From CAWCTD01 sp963798455 (GTDB lineage: Bacteria; Acidobacteriota; Terriglobia; Bryobacterales; Bryobacteraceae): a stretch of DNA of 64,000 nt. The position numbers were made by a program, and so were the translations under genes. Under the pieces are notes generated by a model. The model made no database searches. It was not told the origin of the DNA and saw only the letters and a program-made list of their open reading frames with translations. Positions 16,405-25,047 of this stretch are shown here, in pieces. The stretch is from assembly GCA_963798455.1 (NCBI GenBank), contig CAWCTD010000003.1, forward strand, positions 2,666,001 to 2,730,000, in the 5' to 3' direction. Every line of letters starts with the position of its first letter. Within the stretch, counting starts at the first letter, position 1.

Positions 16405-17090
16405 ACCTGCATGGTACGTTGATGCGTCACTGAACGTCAATATTTTCGGCCCTTTCGTGAGGGTTCTTACATGCAGTTACGTGCAATTCGCTTGAAGACT
16501 TGCGTCCATGATGGCGTTTCTACGGGGGCAGAGGCCACGGGGAAAGACAACCGGATAGGCGCCCGCCTGAGGTTGTCAGTCCTCGCAACCGTGCAAGCAT
16601 CCCCAGCGGGCCGTGCAGTCGGCGAGTCGTGGATGCGCCCGATGACGTTCAAGCTCCCAAGACGGCGTTCTGGGAGATCACTCTTGCGAAGTCCCCTCCA
16701 CGTCAACTGGCCCTCCTCGGAGAAGTAGACCCACCAACAAGAGTCTGAGTTGCTGTGGGAATGACCGTGGGAGAAGCAGGCTGGCGAACGGCGCCACCGT
16801 GGTGCTGGAGATCAAGGGGTTCGAGGACGACCAGACCAAGGCCAAGCACAACCCGGCCAAGCGCTGGGTGACTCCCTTCCCCGCCCTGCTTCCTACGTCG
16901 TTTCAATCACTTGGCCCCGCCGCGTGGCCGAACACGCACGCGCGGGCCTTAAACTCGCCTTGGGAGGTCAAGCATCGTGGGTCTGGCGATGGCTCGGCGA
17001 CAAAGAAAAAATGCCGATCAAAGCCAATTTCATATAACTACAATACAATCAATTACTTGCGGGTGTACCAGGGCCGGGCGTGCCCGAGCC
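16405..17090. other. Intergenic stretch without an intact gene; decayed DNA
   Basis: Almost 690 bases between maf and the oxidoreductase. Open frames are short and carry no family signal, apart from the restriction-enzyme remnant at 16778-16930 (listed separately). The right end (around 17020-17060) turns AT-rich. This looks like a graveyard left after loss of a mobile or defence gene. Confidence 0.55.
16778..16930 (+). pseudogene. Remnant of a type III restriction enzyme (Res subunit) C-terminus
   Basis: In one plus frame the DNA encodes RLANGATVVLEIKGFEDD followed by QTKAKHNPAKRWV. This closely matches, from memory, the conserved C-terminal nuclease-like block of Res/SNF2-type restriction subunits (V-x-E-x-K-G-[FY] then a Lys-rich helix and [KR]-x-W). 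The E-x-K pair is the PD-(D/E)xK-like core. After RWV the match fades (QSLGPAAW may echo the family's G-x-F/L-G-x-W). No helicase motifs, start codon or methyltransferase partner remain, so this is a fragment only. Confidence 0.5.
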
Positions 17091-18368
17091 CTACACTTGC
17101 GCCGGCACCACGTACGGCTTGCGGTAGGGCCGGGTGAACATCCGGTTGGCTTCCTTGTCGTCCACCACCGTCATGCTCTTCTCGTCGAAGGTGAGCGTGC
17201 GGCCGAGGAGGTAGGCGATGTTGCCAAGGTGCATCAGAGTGCACGAAATGGCGCCCTCATCGATGGGGCAGTTCAGATCCGAGACCTTCCGGCTGCGCAT
17301 GGCCTGGAAGAAATTGGCATAGTGGTCGCCGCCGCTGCTCCATTTCGGCCCCGGCTCCCCTTTCTGGCCCATGAAGGTATATGCCTTGGTATAGCCGTCG
17401 ACCACCATGTAGCCCTTTTCGCCGTAGAAGAGGTTGCCGATCTTGGCGCCGCCTTCGTCATTGGTGTGCCAGTGACGAACCTCGAAGACCATGTACTTCT
17501 TCTTACCTTCGACGTCGAACTCGTAGTCCACCATGAGGACGTTGGGCGTCTCCTGATCGTCGTCGAACATGACCTTGCCGCCGGCAGCGCTGATCTTGGT
17601 GGGATAGGTGACGCCCAGCCCCCAACGGGAGATGTCCACTTCGTGGATGCCCTGGTTGCCGAAGTCGCCGTTGCCCGTGTCCCAGAACCAGTGCCAGTTG
17701 TAATGGAAGCGGTTCTTGGTGAACTCGCGTTTAGGCGCCGGTCCGGTCCAGAGATCGTAGTCGACGCCGGCCGGGACAGGCTCCACGGGGGCCTTGCCGA
17801 TGGTGTTGCGGGGCTTGTAGCACAGGCCGCGCGTCATGTAGACCTCGCCGAGGAGGCCCTCCCGCATCTGCTTGAAGGCTTCCTGGATGGACGGGGAGGA
17901 GCGGGTCTGGGAGCCATGCTGGACGATGCGGTTGTACTTGTGCGCCGCCGCGACGATCTGCTGGGACTCGAAGATGTTGTGGGAACAGGGCTTCTCACAG
18001 TAGACGTCCTTGCCCGCCTGCATGGACCAGATGGCGATCAGGCTGTGCCAGTGATTCGGCGTGGCGATGGAGATAGCGTCAATCGACTTATCATCGAGCA
18101 CCTTCCGCACGTCCCGGAACGTGGGCGGGCGCTTGCCCGTGAGCTTCTCGACGTCCTTCAGGCGCTCCGCCGCGATCGAGTCGTCCACGTCGCACAGCGC
18201 CGCAATCTCGATGTTCGGCATCTTGCCGTAGGCATTGATGTGATCGCGGCCCCGGCCCTTCAGACCGACACAGGCGATGCGAATCGTGTCATTGGCGCTG
18301 GCGAGGGAACTGGCGCGCACCGCCCCCGCCGCAGCCGCGGAACCTATCAAGAAGTACCGGCGATTCAT
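17091..18368 (-). CDS. Tat-exported Gfo/Idh/MocA-family oxidoreductase
   Basis: A 425-aa protein beginning MNRRYFLIGSAAAAGA, a Tat-like leader (RR then a small-residue hydrophobic run). The NAD(P)-binding fold follows (IRIACVGLKGRGRDHI) with the family motif CEKPCSHN (E-K-P) near residue 124. The C-terminal domain has WFWDTGNGDFGNQGIHEVDI, typical of bacterial secreted Gfo/Idh proteins acting on sugars or glycosides. The substrate is unknown. It is isolated on the minus strand, next to GH31 and two TIM-barrel genes that suggest a shared sugar pathway. Confidence 0.9.
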   Translation of the reverse strand: MNRRYFLIGSAAAAGAVRASSLASANDTIRIACVGLKGRGRDHINAYGKMPNIEIAALCDVDDSIAAERLKDVEKLTGKRPPTFRDVRKVLDDKSIDAISIATPNHWHSLIAIWSMQAGKDVYCEKPCSHNIFESQQIVAAAHKYNRIVQHGSQTRSSPSIQEAFKQMREGLLGEVYMTRGLCYKPRNTIGKAPVEPVPAGVDYDLWTGPAPKREFTKNRFHYNWHWFWDTGNGDFGNQGIHEVDISRWGLGVTYPTKISAAGGKVMFDDDQETPNVLMVDYEFDVEGKKKYMVFEVRHWHTNDEGGAKIGNLFYGEKGYMVVDGYTKAYTFMGQKGEPGPKWSSGGDHYANFFQAMRSRKVSDLNCPIDEGAISCTLMHLGNIAYLLGRTLTFDEKSMTVVDDKEANRMFTRPYRKPYVVPAQV

Positions 18369-18438
18369 ATTGAGATATCTCCCTCAGAAATCATACAACG
18401 AAGACCGGGGGCCGCACCGGGACGCCGCTGCCGCGTGC

Positions 18439-18444
18439 TATCAT
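18439..18444 (+). promoter_or_regulatory. -10 element of the 6S RNA gene
   Basis: TATCAT, preceded by TGC (extended -10-like), with the predicted RNA start 7-8 bases downstream. No good -35 was found at the usual distance. Confidence 0.45.
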
Positions 18445-18450
18445 CGACAC

Positions 18451-18640
18451 GGAGCGTTCCTGCAGAGCAGGTGGCAGGTCCCCCATGTTGATCCAACACT
18501 ATCGACATAGGGGTCTGGCTCGAAATCGCGCTGGTGAGCAAGCTCCTCTCGAAGGAGAAGCCTGAAGGCGCGCGGCGGATACCCACCCGTTTACAAGAGC
18601 GGGTCAAATCCGGGGACGGCTACGGCCGAGTGGTGCGCTC
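18451..18640 (+). ncRNA. ssrS: 6S RNA
   Basis: A roughly 190-nt RNA with the layout of 6S RNA. Outer stem: GAGCG (18452-18456) with CGCTC (18636-18640). Next stem: GTCCCC (18479-18484) with GGGGAC (18612-18617). The central part has GGTGAGCAAGCTC and GGAGAAGCCTGAAGG, closely like E. coli 6S RNA GGTGAGCATGCTC and CGAGAAGCCTTAAAA. 6S RNA mimics an open promoter and sequesters the housekeeping RNA polymerase in stationary phase. It lies 39 bp ahead of the YmdB-type gene. The ends are estimated from the stems and could be off by several bases. Confidence 0.8.
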
Positions 18641-18679
18641 TTTCCCTTTCCTTGGGACCGTTTTTCCGCCGAGAGAACG

Positions 18680-19468
18680 ATGAACATTCTTTTCGTGGGA
18701 GATATTTTCGCCTCGCCGGGGCGGCGGATCGTCGCCGAGAACCTCGCGCGGATCGTTGTCTCGGAGAAGATACACCTCACCATCGCCAACGTGGAGAACG
18801 CCGCGGGGGGCTTTGGAATCACTCCGCTCGTGGCGCAGGAACTTTTCTCGTTCGGCCTGGACGTGCTGACCAGCGGGAACCACATCTGGGACAAGCGGGA
18901 GATTCAGGAGTACCTGCCGCTACAGCCCCGGCTCCTGCGCCCGGCTAACTACTCCGACCAACTGCCGGGCAAAGGCGTCGTCGTCCTTCCCTCCACGAGC
19001 GGCGTGCCCTGCGCCGTGATCAACATCCAGGGCCGCACCCACATGCCGGCCACCGAATGTCCCTTCCGGAAGGCCGACCAGATCTTGAACTCACTGGACG
19101 GGAAGGTGAAGGTCCGGATCGTGGACTTCCACGCGGAGGTGACCAGCGAGAAGGTGGCCATGGGCTGGTACCTGGATGGGAGGACCTCGGCGGTCATCGG
19201 CACCCACACTCACGTTCCCACCGCGGACACGCGCATCCTTCCGCAGGGGACCGCCTACCAGACGGACGTGGGCATGACCGGCCCCTACGATTCGGTAATC
19301 GGCGTACAAAAGGACATCATCCTGCGCCGGTTCCTGACCTCCATCCCGATTCGGATGGAGGCCGCAAAGAAGGGCGTAGAACTCCACGCGGTCATCATAG
19401 AGGTGGACGAGGCCACCGGGCGAGCCCGTTCCATCCGGCGCTACGCTATCGCCGAGTCCGCGGCGTAG
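18680..19468 (+). CDS. YmdB/TIGR00282-type metallophosphoesterase
   Basis: The 262-aa protein has the calcineurin-like metal-site motifs of this family: MNILFVGDIFASPGRRIV (D8), NVENAAGGFG, TSGNHIWDKREI, DFHAEVTSEK and GTHTHVPTADTR. In Bacillus, YmdB hydrolyses 2',3'-cyclic nucleotides (and cAMP) and affects RNA decay and multicellular behaviour. Length fits the family. It directly follows the 6S RNA gene; in many bacteria 6S RNA and RNA-turnover genes such as rny/ymdB sit together, which supports both calls. Confidence 0.92.
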   Translation: MNILFVGDIFASPGRRIVAENLARIVVSEKIHLTIANVENAAGGFGITPLVAQELFSFGLDVLTSGNHIWDKREIQEYLPLQPRLLRPANYSDQLPGKGVVVLPSTSGVPCAVINIQGRTHMPATECPFRKADQILNSLDGKVKVRIVDFHAEVTSEKVAMGWYLDGRTSAVIGTHTHVPTADTRILPQGTAYQTDVGMTGPYDSVIGVQKDIILRRFLTSIPIRMEAAKKGVELHAVIIEVDEATGRARSIRRYAIAESAA

Positions 19469-19494
19469 CGTCTCGTCGTACAATGTGCGGGTGT

Positions 19495-21747
19495 ATGCAC
19501 CCCCCCAACAGACTCATGTTGTTGCTCGCAGCGGCCTTCGCCCTGACACCGGAGGTTTCGGCCGCGGCTGAGTCGCTGAAATCAGCGGCCCTGCAACTGG
19601 AGTTGAGCACCAGTCCCTACTCGTACAGGGTTCTGGAGGCGTCCACTGGGAAGGTGATCCTCTCACACAGCGCGCTTGCCGTCACCCCGATGCGGCTCTT
19701 GGCGGTCTCCGCCAGCGCGGTGACCAAAACGGCCACGAGCATACGGGCCAAGTTGCAGTTGGCCGGGTCCGGCGAGGGGGCGGAAGTCGGCTTCACCTTC
19801 ACCAGGCCCGAGGTTATTCAGGTGACCGTGCATTCCAGCCGCGGGGATCCCGGCGAGATTTTTCAGGAGTTCATCGACCAGGGGGAGCACTACTACGGCA
19901 TCTGGGAGTATCCCTTCGGGGGAAGCATCGACAATCGCGGAGCGGATCGGGACTTCCTGGGCTTCGGCGGACTGGCGAACGTCATCAATCCCAATGCCAG
20001 GGCGCCGTTCTACATCACGTCGAACGGGTACGGAATCTATGTCGAGACGGCCGCGCAGGGCCACTATGCAGTCGCCAAGGACGGCAAGACGAGCTTCTCC
20101 TTCATGGATTCGACGCTGAAGTACGACATCATTTATGGGCGCACCTACGCCGACATCTTCCAGCGGTATAGCGTGATCGCGGGAGGCTCGGTCCTGCCTC
20201 CCACCTGGGCGTTCGATTCGATCTGGTGGAGAGACGACCACCACGCCGACCTGCGCGGCGTGAAGAATGCGCAGGAGAAGGTGATCGACGACGCTGAGCA
20301 GTTGATACGCCGCCGCATTCACGCGTCCACGATCTGGATTGACCGGCCCTACGGGACGGGGACGATGGGCTGGGGCAACATGGATTTCGACAGCTCTTTC
20401 CCGGATCCGGCGAAAATGGTCCAGAACCTGAAAGCCAGAGGCTACAATCTCCTGCTCTGGATCGCGGACCGAACCTTTAACAAGATGGCCGAGGAAGGCG
20501 CGGCGAAAGGCTTTCTGTTTCCCCCAAGCACGAACCGTGGGGGGAACGGAGCCGCGGCCGACATCCGAAAGAAGGAAGCATACGACTGGTGGAAGGAGAA
20601 GCTGGGTGAATACGTGAAGCTGGGCGTGAAGGGTTGGAAGCTGGATCGCGGGGAGGAGGGGGAAATGCCCGACTCCTTCATGAATGAGCACGCCATTCTG
20701 TTTGCCAAGCTGGCCGCGGAGAGCCTCCAGGCGGCAAACAAGAACGACTTCTTCATTCTGTCGCGCAACGCCAACGACACTTCGCGGAAGTACACGGCCA
20801 TCTGGAACGGCGACACACGCTCGTCCTTTGACGCCCTGGCCATTTCCGTGAAGAACGCCCAACGCTGCGGAGCGATCGAATTCCCGATGTGGGGATCGGA
20901 CACGGGCGGCTACATCGGCGCGCCGGACAAGGAACTGTTCGCCCGCTGGCTGGAGTTCAGCGCGTACAGCACGGTCATGGAAGTGCTCCTCGGACCGAAG
21001 CGGACGATCTGGATGGATTACGACGGCGAGCTTATCAACATTGCCCGGGAGCAAGCCGCCGCGCACCACGACCTGATCCCCTACACCCGGTCCTACATGT
21101 ATCGGGCAACGCAAACCGGCATGCCGGTGATGCGCTCGCTGATCTTCGCCTACCCCGAAGACGCCAGCTTGTTCGACACCTGGGACGAGTACCTCTTCGG
21201 CGGCGAGATCCTGGTGGCGCCGCTGCTGGAGGCGGGAGCCGCCAGCCGCGAGCTCTACCTCCCGGCGGGCCAATGGCTGGACTACAACGACAAGACAACG
21301 GTGTACCAGGGCGGAACAAAAGTGACGGCCCAGGCGCCGCTAGCGAAGATTCCTCTTTTCGTCCGGGAAGGCGCCATCATCCCCAGGGGTGACATCTGGA
21401 AAGGCAACAACTGGTGGCAGGCGAACTGGGCGGCGAGACTGCGGATCGAGATGTTTCCCTCGAGCAAGGCAGCCAGCCGGTTCGACTATTACAACGGCAC
21501 GGTCGTCCAGCCCATTGCGGCGTCAGCGAGCCAGGGCGGGATCAGGGTCGCCTTCCCCGGCCTGGGCGTCGCCGGTACGCTGGAGATCTACTGCCAGAAC
21601 GTGAAGGGCGTGACGCTCAACGGCGCGCCGCTGGCCGAGGGCGCGGGCGGATACACTTACGACGCCGCCACGAAGAAGCTGACTGTGCGTTTCACGGGCG
21701 CCGTGAACCTGTCGATCCAGGGCGCCACCGGCATCTTCGGGTCCTGA
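19495..21747 (+). CDS. Secreted glycoside hydrolase family 31 (alpha-glycosidase)
   Basis: The start is ATG 19495 (MHPPNRLMLLLAAAFALTP, signal peptide); ATG 19483 is four codons upstream and equally possible, neither having a clear ribosome site. The product is about 750 aa. The GH31 catalytic Asp is D384 in GVKGWKLDRGEEGEMP, and the acid/base is D440 in AIWNGDTRSSFDAL. FPMWGSDTGGYIG is another family block. The region after residue ~620 is the C-terminal beta-sandwich. GH31 enzymes cleave alpha-glucosides, alpha-xylosides or sulfosugars; the specificity is not evident. It belongs with the neighbouring sugar genes. Confidence 0.9.
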   Translation: MHPPNRLMLLLAAAFALTPEVSAAAESLKSAALQLELSTSPYSYRVLEASTGKVILSHSALAVTPMRLLAVSASAVTKTATSIRAKLQLAGSGEGAEVGFTFTRPEVIQVTVHSSRGDPGEIFQEFIDQGEHYYGIWEYPFGGSIDNRGADRDFLGFGGLANVINPNARAPFYITSNGYGIYVETAAQGHYAVAKDGKTSFSFMDSTLKYDIIYGRTYADIFQRYSVIAGGSVLPPTWAFDSIWWRDDHHADLRGVKNAQEKVIDDAEQLIRRRIHASTIWIDRPYGTGTMGWGNMDFDSSFPDPAKMVQNLKARGYNLLLWIADRTFNKMAEEGAAKGFLFPPSTNRGGNGAAADIRKKEAYDWWKEKLGEYVKLGVKGWKLDRGEEGEMPDSFMNEHAILFAKLAAESLQAANKNDFFILSRNANDTSRKYTAIWNGDTRSSFDALAISVKNAQRCGAIEFPMWGSDTGGYIGAPDKELFARWLEFSAYSTVMEVLLGPKRTIWMDYDGELINIAREQAAAHHDLIPYTRSYMYRATQTGMPVMRSLIFAYPEDASLFDTWDEYLFGGEILVAPLLEAGAASRELYLPAGQWLDYNDKTTVYQGGTKVTAQAPLAKIPLFVREGAIIPRGDIWKGNNWWQANWAARLRIEMFPSSKAASRFDYYNGTVVQPIAASASQGGIRVAFPGLGVAGTLEIYCQNVKGVTLNGAPLAEGAGGYTYDAATKKLTVRFTGAVNLSIQGATGIFGS

Positions 21748-21794
21748 CCTTGGTTCTTGGGGTATACTGACCAACGGGCAGCATTGGATTTCCT

Positions 21795-22679
21795 ATGAAC
21801 CGACGAACATTCGTGCAATCCGCCGGACTGCTGGCCACCGGCCTGACAGCCCAGAGTCAGCCTCCTGCGCCGGCCAAGGGCGCGATCAGGACCACCTTGA
21901 TGCTGGAGATGCTGAAGGGCTCGATCGAGGAAGAGTTCGAGCTCGCGGCGCACGCCGGCTTTCAATCGGTGGAGTCTTTGACGCAGTACGCCGCCTGGTC
22001 GGATGCCGACATCGAGCGTGTCAAGAAGGTCTGCCAGTCGTACCGCATGGGCGTGGATACGGTGCTGGCCCAACAGGACTGGAAGAAGCGGCCGGTGTCC
22101 ATCGTCGATCCGGCGCACCGCGAGAGTTTCCTTGGGGACATTCGGAATGCGATCGTGTACGCTCAGAAGCTCGATACCCCCCACGTCAGCGTGACCAGCG
22201 GCCTCTCGGCTGCGGGAAAGACGCACGAGGAGCAGTACGCCAGCTTGACCGAGGGCATCAAACGGGCAGCCGACCTGGTTGCCGCCGCGAAGCTCACGCT
22301 GCTGGTCGAGCCACTGAACTCACTGGTGGATCACCCTGGCTGCTTCCTGACCAGTTGCGTGGACGGGTTGAAACTGGTTCGGGAGATCAACCTTCCTCAC
22401 GTGCGGCTGCTGTTCGACATCTATCACGAGCAAGTGATGAGAGGGAACATCATCCGAACGCTGACCGAGGCTGCTCCGTACGTGTCGGTGTTCCATGTAG
22501 CCGACAATCCAGGACGAAACGATCCGGGCACGGGCGAGATCAACTTCCCCAACGTGTACCAGGCGATTCGGAAGACCGGGTACACCGGCTACATCGGCAT
22601 GGAGTACCACCCGCTGGCGGACCCTCTGGCGAGCTTCACTAAGGCCGTCAACGGTCTGCGCGCCGCGCTCGCAGCCTGA
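21795..22679 (+). CDS. Tat-exported TIM-barrel protein (hydroxypyruvate isomerase-like)
   Basis: A 294-aa AP-endonuclease-2/xylose-isomerase-like TIM barrel with a Tat leader (MNRRTFVQSAGLLATGL). Conserved metal/substrate residues are seen in LLVEPLNSLVDHPGCFL (E and N), LLFDIYHEQVMRG (D, H), VFHVADNPGR and YIGMEYHP (E). This order is that of hydroxypyruvate isomerase-like (Hyi) proteins. The export signal suggests action on sugar products outside the cytoplasm. It lies 47 bp after GH31 and 6 bp before a second TIM-barrel gene, so the three probably form one operon. Confidence 0.88.
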   Translation: MNRRTFVQSAGLLATGLTAQSQPPAPAKGAIRTTLMLEMLKGSIEEEFELAAHAGFQSVESLTQYAAWSDADIERVKKVCQSYRMGVDTVLAQQDWKKRPVSIVDPAHRESFLGDIRNAIVYAQKLDTPHVSVTSGLSAAGKTHEEQYASLTEGIKRAADLVAAAKLTLLVEPLNSLVDHPGCFLTSCVDGLKLVREINLPHVRLLFDIYHEQVMRGNIIRTLTEAAPYVSVFHVADNPGRNDPGTGEINFPNVYQAIRKTGYTGYIGMEYHPLADPLASFTKAVNGLRAALAA

Positions 22680-22685
22680 ACCTTG

Positions 22686-23543
22686 ATGAATCGACGTACG
22701 TTTGTGTCCGTGTCGGCGGCTCTGCCGGCTGCGGCGCTCGCCGCGCAGGGCCGCCTGCCCATCAAGAAGGCGCTGTACATCGGCATGCTGCCTGCCAACC
22801 TCGGCTATGCCGACCGGTTCAAGCTCGTCCGGGACACCGGCTTCGAGGAGGTGGAATGCAGCACCACGCCCTCCGAGAAGGAAGCTGAGGACATCAAGAA
22901 GGCCGCCGAGTCCGCGCAGGTGCGCATCCACTCCGTGATGAACCAGGCTCACTGGAAGTTCCCGCTTTCCTCGGGCGACCCGCGGGTCATTGCGGAGAGC
23001 CTGAAAGGAATGGAGACCAGCTTGCGAAACGCGCGGTTCTGGGGAGCGGACACCGTCCTGCTCGTGCCGGCCGTGGTAAACCCGGAGACCAGCTACAAGG
23101 ACGCGCTGGACCGTTCGCGGAAGAACATCCGCAAGCTGCTGCCCCTGGCCCAGGAGCTGAAGGTGGTCATCGGCCTTGAGAACGTGTGGAACAAGTTTCT
23201 ATTGAGTCCCGTGGAATTCGCCGGCTACATCGACGGGTTCCGGAGCCCGTGGGTGCGGGCTTATTTCGACGTCGGCAACATCGTGCTCTACGGGTACCCG
23301 CAGGACTGGATCCGCATCCTCGGAAAACGCATTGTGAAGCTGCACCTGAAGGATTTCAGCTTCCGCAAGAACGTGGCTTCCTGGACCGCTCTGCGCGAGG
23401 GCGATGTCAACTGGCCTGCTGTATACAAGGCGCTGGCGGAGACCGGCTTTTCCGGCACGGCTACCTGCGAGCTGCCGGGCGGGGATGAGGCGTATCTGAA
23501 GGAAGTCAGCCGGCGCGTGGACCTGATTCTGTCAGGTGAGTGA
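22686..23543 (+). CDS. Tat-exported sugar-phosphate isomerase/epimerase-like TIM barrel
   Basis: A 285-aa protein with leader MNRRTFVSVSAALPAAALAAQ and a TIM-barrel core: GLENVWNKFLLSP (E, N), AYFDVGNIVLYGYP (D, N), KLHLKDF (H, D) and ATCELPGGDEAYL (E). These are the metal ligands of the xylose-isomerase-like superfamily (UlaE/DTE-like). A TTG one codon upstream is less likely than ATG 22686. It is tightly spaced after the other TIM-barrel gene, though the two are only distantly alike, suggesting paired isomerase steps on one sugar. Confidence 0.88.
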   Translation: MNRRTFVSVSAALPAAALAAQGRLPIKKALYIGMLPANLGYADRFKLVRDTGFEEVECSTTPSEKEAEDIKKAAESAQVRIHSVMNQAHWKFPLSSGDPRVIAESLKGMETSLRNARFWGADTVLLVPAVVNPETSYKDALDRSRKNIRKLLPLAQELKVVIGLENVWNKFLLSPVEFAGYIDGFRSPWVRAYFDVGNIVLYGYPQDWIRILGKRIVKLHLKDFSFRKNVASWTALREGDVNWPAVYKALAETGFSGTATCELPGGDEAYLKEVSRRVDLILSGE

Positions 23544-23608
23544 TTCAAAGATGGAGACACTCTGCTGATGGGCGGGCGCAGGATCAGAGGCCGACGTGAC
23601 GTACAATA

Positions 23609-23878
23609 GTGAACCTCTCGATCGAGCTCGACAGGGAAGACGACGGCCGCTGGATCGCCGAAGCGCTGGAACTGCCGGGTGTCATCACTTACGGTGCGAC
23701 GCGAGAGGAGGCCATCCGCAATACGGAGACGCTTGCCATTGAGGTGATTGCAGACCGGATCACCCACGGCGAACTGCCCCCTTCAGCCCTCAATGTGTCG
23801 TTCCTGGTGCTGAGTGAGCAGCTGGCCGGCGACTGGGTAGTTCAACGCGGGCTCTTCCCGCTCGACAGGAGTGCGTAG
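23609..23878 (+). CDS. Orphan HicB-like antitoxin
   Basis: An 89-aa protein starting at GTG. The core IELDREDDGRWIAEALELPG followed by VITYGATREEAIRNTETLA is the HicB partial-RNase-H-like fold. There is no C-terminal DNA-binding domain and no HicA toxin on either side, so it is an orphan. The last ~20 residues (after NVSFLVLSEQ) look non-native and overlap the convergent CpaE-like gene by 37 bp. It may be a relic or a stand-alone regulator. Confidence 0.7.
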   Translation: MNLSIELDREDDGRWIAEALELPGVITYGATREEAIRNTETLAIEVIADRITHGELPPSALNVSFLVLSEQLAGDWVVQRGLFPLDRSA

Positions 23879-25044
23879 CGAGCGGGCAACAGGGAAAAGT
23901 ACTTAACAAACCTGCGTTTGTCCCCCTGTTTCGGGCCGCCCGTGGAAAGGAGCTCTTGGGCGGCGCTGAAGAACCGCTTGCCCAGTCCCGAACTGCGATC
24001 GGCGGCTTTGCCGGATGCCAGCGCCTGGTGGATCCCCTTGTAGTCATTGGGGAAGCTGAAGCGTATGGGCCGGCCGAGCAGTTTCTCGACTTCAGCCGCG
24101 CTGACGACGTTGCGCCTGCCCACGCGGTTCAAAACGATGTCCACACGGTCCTCCAGCTCAACGGATCGCAGGAAGCTCAGCTTCTCCCTGGCCAGGTGCA
24201 GCGATGGAAGCTCGGAGGTGCACACCAGGAATATGCGGTTCGACTCGTGCTGGATCTCAACCGAGTACTTCTCGATGTTCCCTGAGAGATCCAAACAGAT
24301 CACCTTGTACTGGCGTCGCGCGAAGTCCAACAGACTTCGGATCTGGGCCGGCTCGATGCGAAATCCCGTATTGATCTTCCCCGACGACAGCACGTCCAGC
24401 GATCCGCACGGGCAGACGAGCTGACGCCAGAGGTTCTCGTCCATGCGCGAGGAGTTTTCGGCGGCGCTCTCGACCGAATGCGGGTGCTCCAGCTTCAGCA
24501 TGAAGGCGATCAGCCCCGAGTTAAGGTCGAAGTCGGCCAGCAAGACGCGGGTGCCGGGCAGCCGTGAAAGTGCCGCGCTCAGATTCATGGCCACCGTGGA
24601 TGTGCCCACGCCGGCCTTAGAGGGTAAGAACGCGAACACCTGTTCGGAGAGGTTCACGTCGCGGGGCACGCGCTCGGCCGCCTCTTGCACGCGCGCGATT
24701 GCCTTCTCGACGGCCGCTGGCTCGAACGGCGCCTGAAGGAACTCGCGCACCCCAGCCCTCATCATCTCCAGCAGCAGGCTGGGGTCGGGCTCGTGGCCCA
24801 GAGCGATGACCGGCACACCGGCTGCGTGAGCTTCCACGCCTTTGGCCACGTCCACGGCTTCCGGAAGCCCCTCGGTGCTCAGCAGCACGAGCTGCGGCGA
24901 CAGTGACCTCAGAATACGCGCCAGTTCGCTGTCGGCTGGATAGTGGTCCAGCGAGCGCACAATGGCCACAGGCAACGCCGCAAGCGCGGGATGAAGCTGG
25001 TCGGCTAGGCTCCGACTCGGGCTTATGAGGATCGCTCGGAGAAT
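23842..25044 (-). CDS. CpaE-like ATPase of a pilus/secretion system, probable ATT start
   Basis: An N-terminal receiver-like domain (ILISPSRSLADQLHPALAAL, then PQLVLLSTE and EFLQAPFEPA) is followed by a MinD/ParA-like ATPase: AFLPSKAGVGTSTVAMNLSA (deviant Walker A) and VLLADFDLNSGL. CpaE-like proteins localise Flp/Tad pili. No ATG or GTG gives the full N-terminal domain: the first common start (TTG 24975) would remove its first strand. ATT at 25044 lies 4 bases after a near-perfect Shine-Dalgarno and gives a normal start (M)LRAILISPSR; an in-frame TAA sits eight codons upstream. The result is 400 aa. The C-terminal tail after KYFSL runs into the antisense of hicB. No other tad genes are near. 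Confidence 0.8.
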   Translation of the reverse strand: MLRAILISPSRSLADQLHPALAALPVAIVRSLDHYPADSELARILRSLSPQLVLLSTEGLPEAVDVAKGVEAHAAGVPVIALGHEPDPSLLLEMMRAGVREFLQAPFEPAAVEKAIARVQEAAERVPRDVNLSEQVFAFLPSKAGVGTSTVAMNLSAALSRLPGTRVLLADFDLNSGLIAFMLKLEHPHSVESAAENSSRMDENLWRQLVCPCGSLDVLSSGKINTGFRIEPAQIRSLLDFARRQYKVICLDLSGNIEKYSVEIQHESNRIFLVCTSELPSLHLAREKLSFLRSVELEDRVDIVLNRVGRRNVVSAAEVEKLLGRPIRFSFPNDYKGIHQALASGKAADRSSGLGKRFFSAAQELLSTGGPKQGDKRRFVKYFSLLPARYALLSSGKSPR

Positions 25045-25047
25045 AGG

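Noticed and set aside
16471..16728. 85-codon open frame in the maf/oxidoreductase gap
   Set aside because: No ribosome site, no motif and biased toward Arg/Ser, as expected for random high-GC frames.
16977..18491. 504-codon open frame antisense to the Gfo/Idh oxidoreductase, reaching into 6S RNA
   Set aside because: No motif; the oxidoreductase on the minus strand is clear.
19479..19484. TACAAT as a promoter of GH31
   Set aside because: No -35-like hexamer at 16-18 bases, and it overlaps the possible upstream ATG.
19663..21273. 536-codon open frame antisense to GH31
   Set aside because: GH31 motifs on the plus strand explain the region.
23602..23607. TACAAT as -10 box of the HicB-like gene
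   Set aside because: It lies only one base before the GTG start, leaving no room for a start point and leader, and there is no -35.
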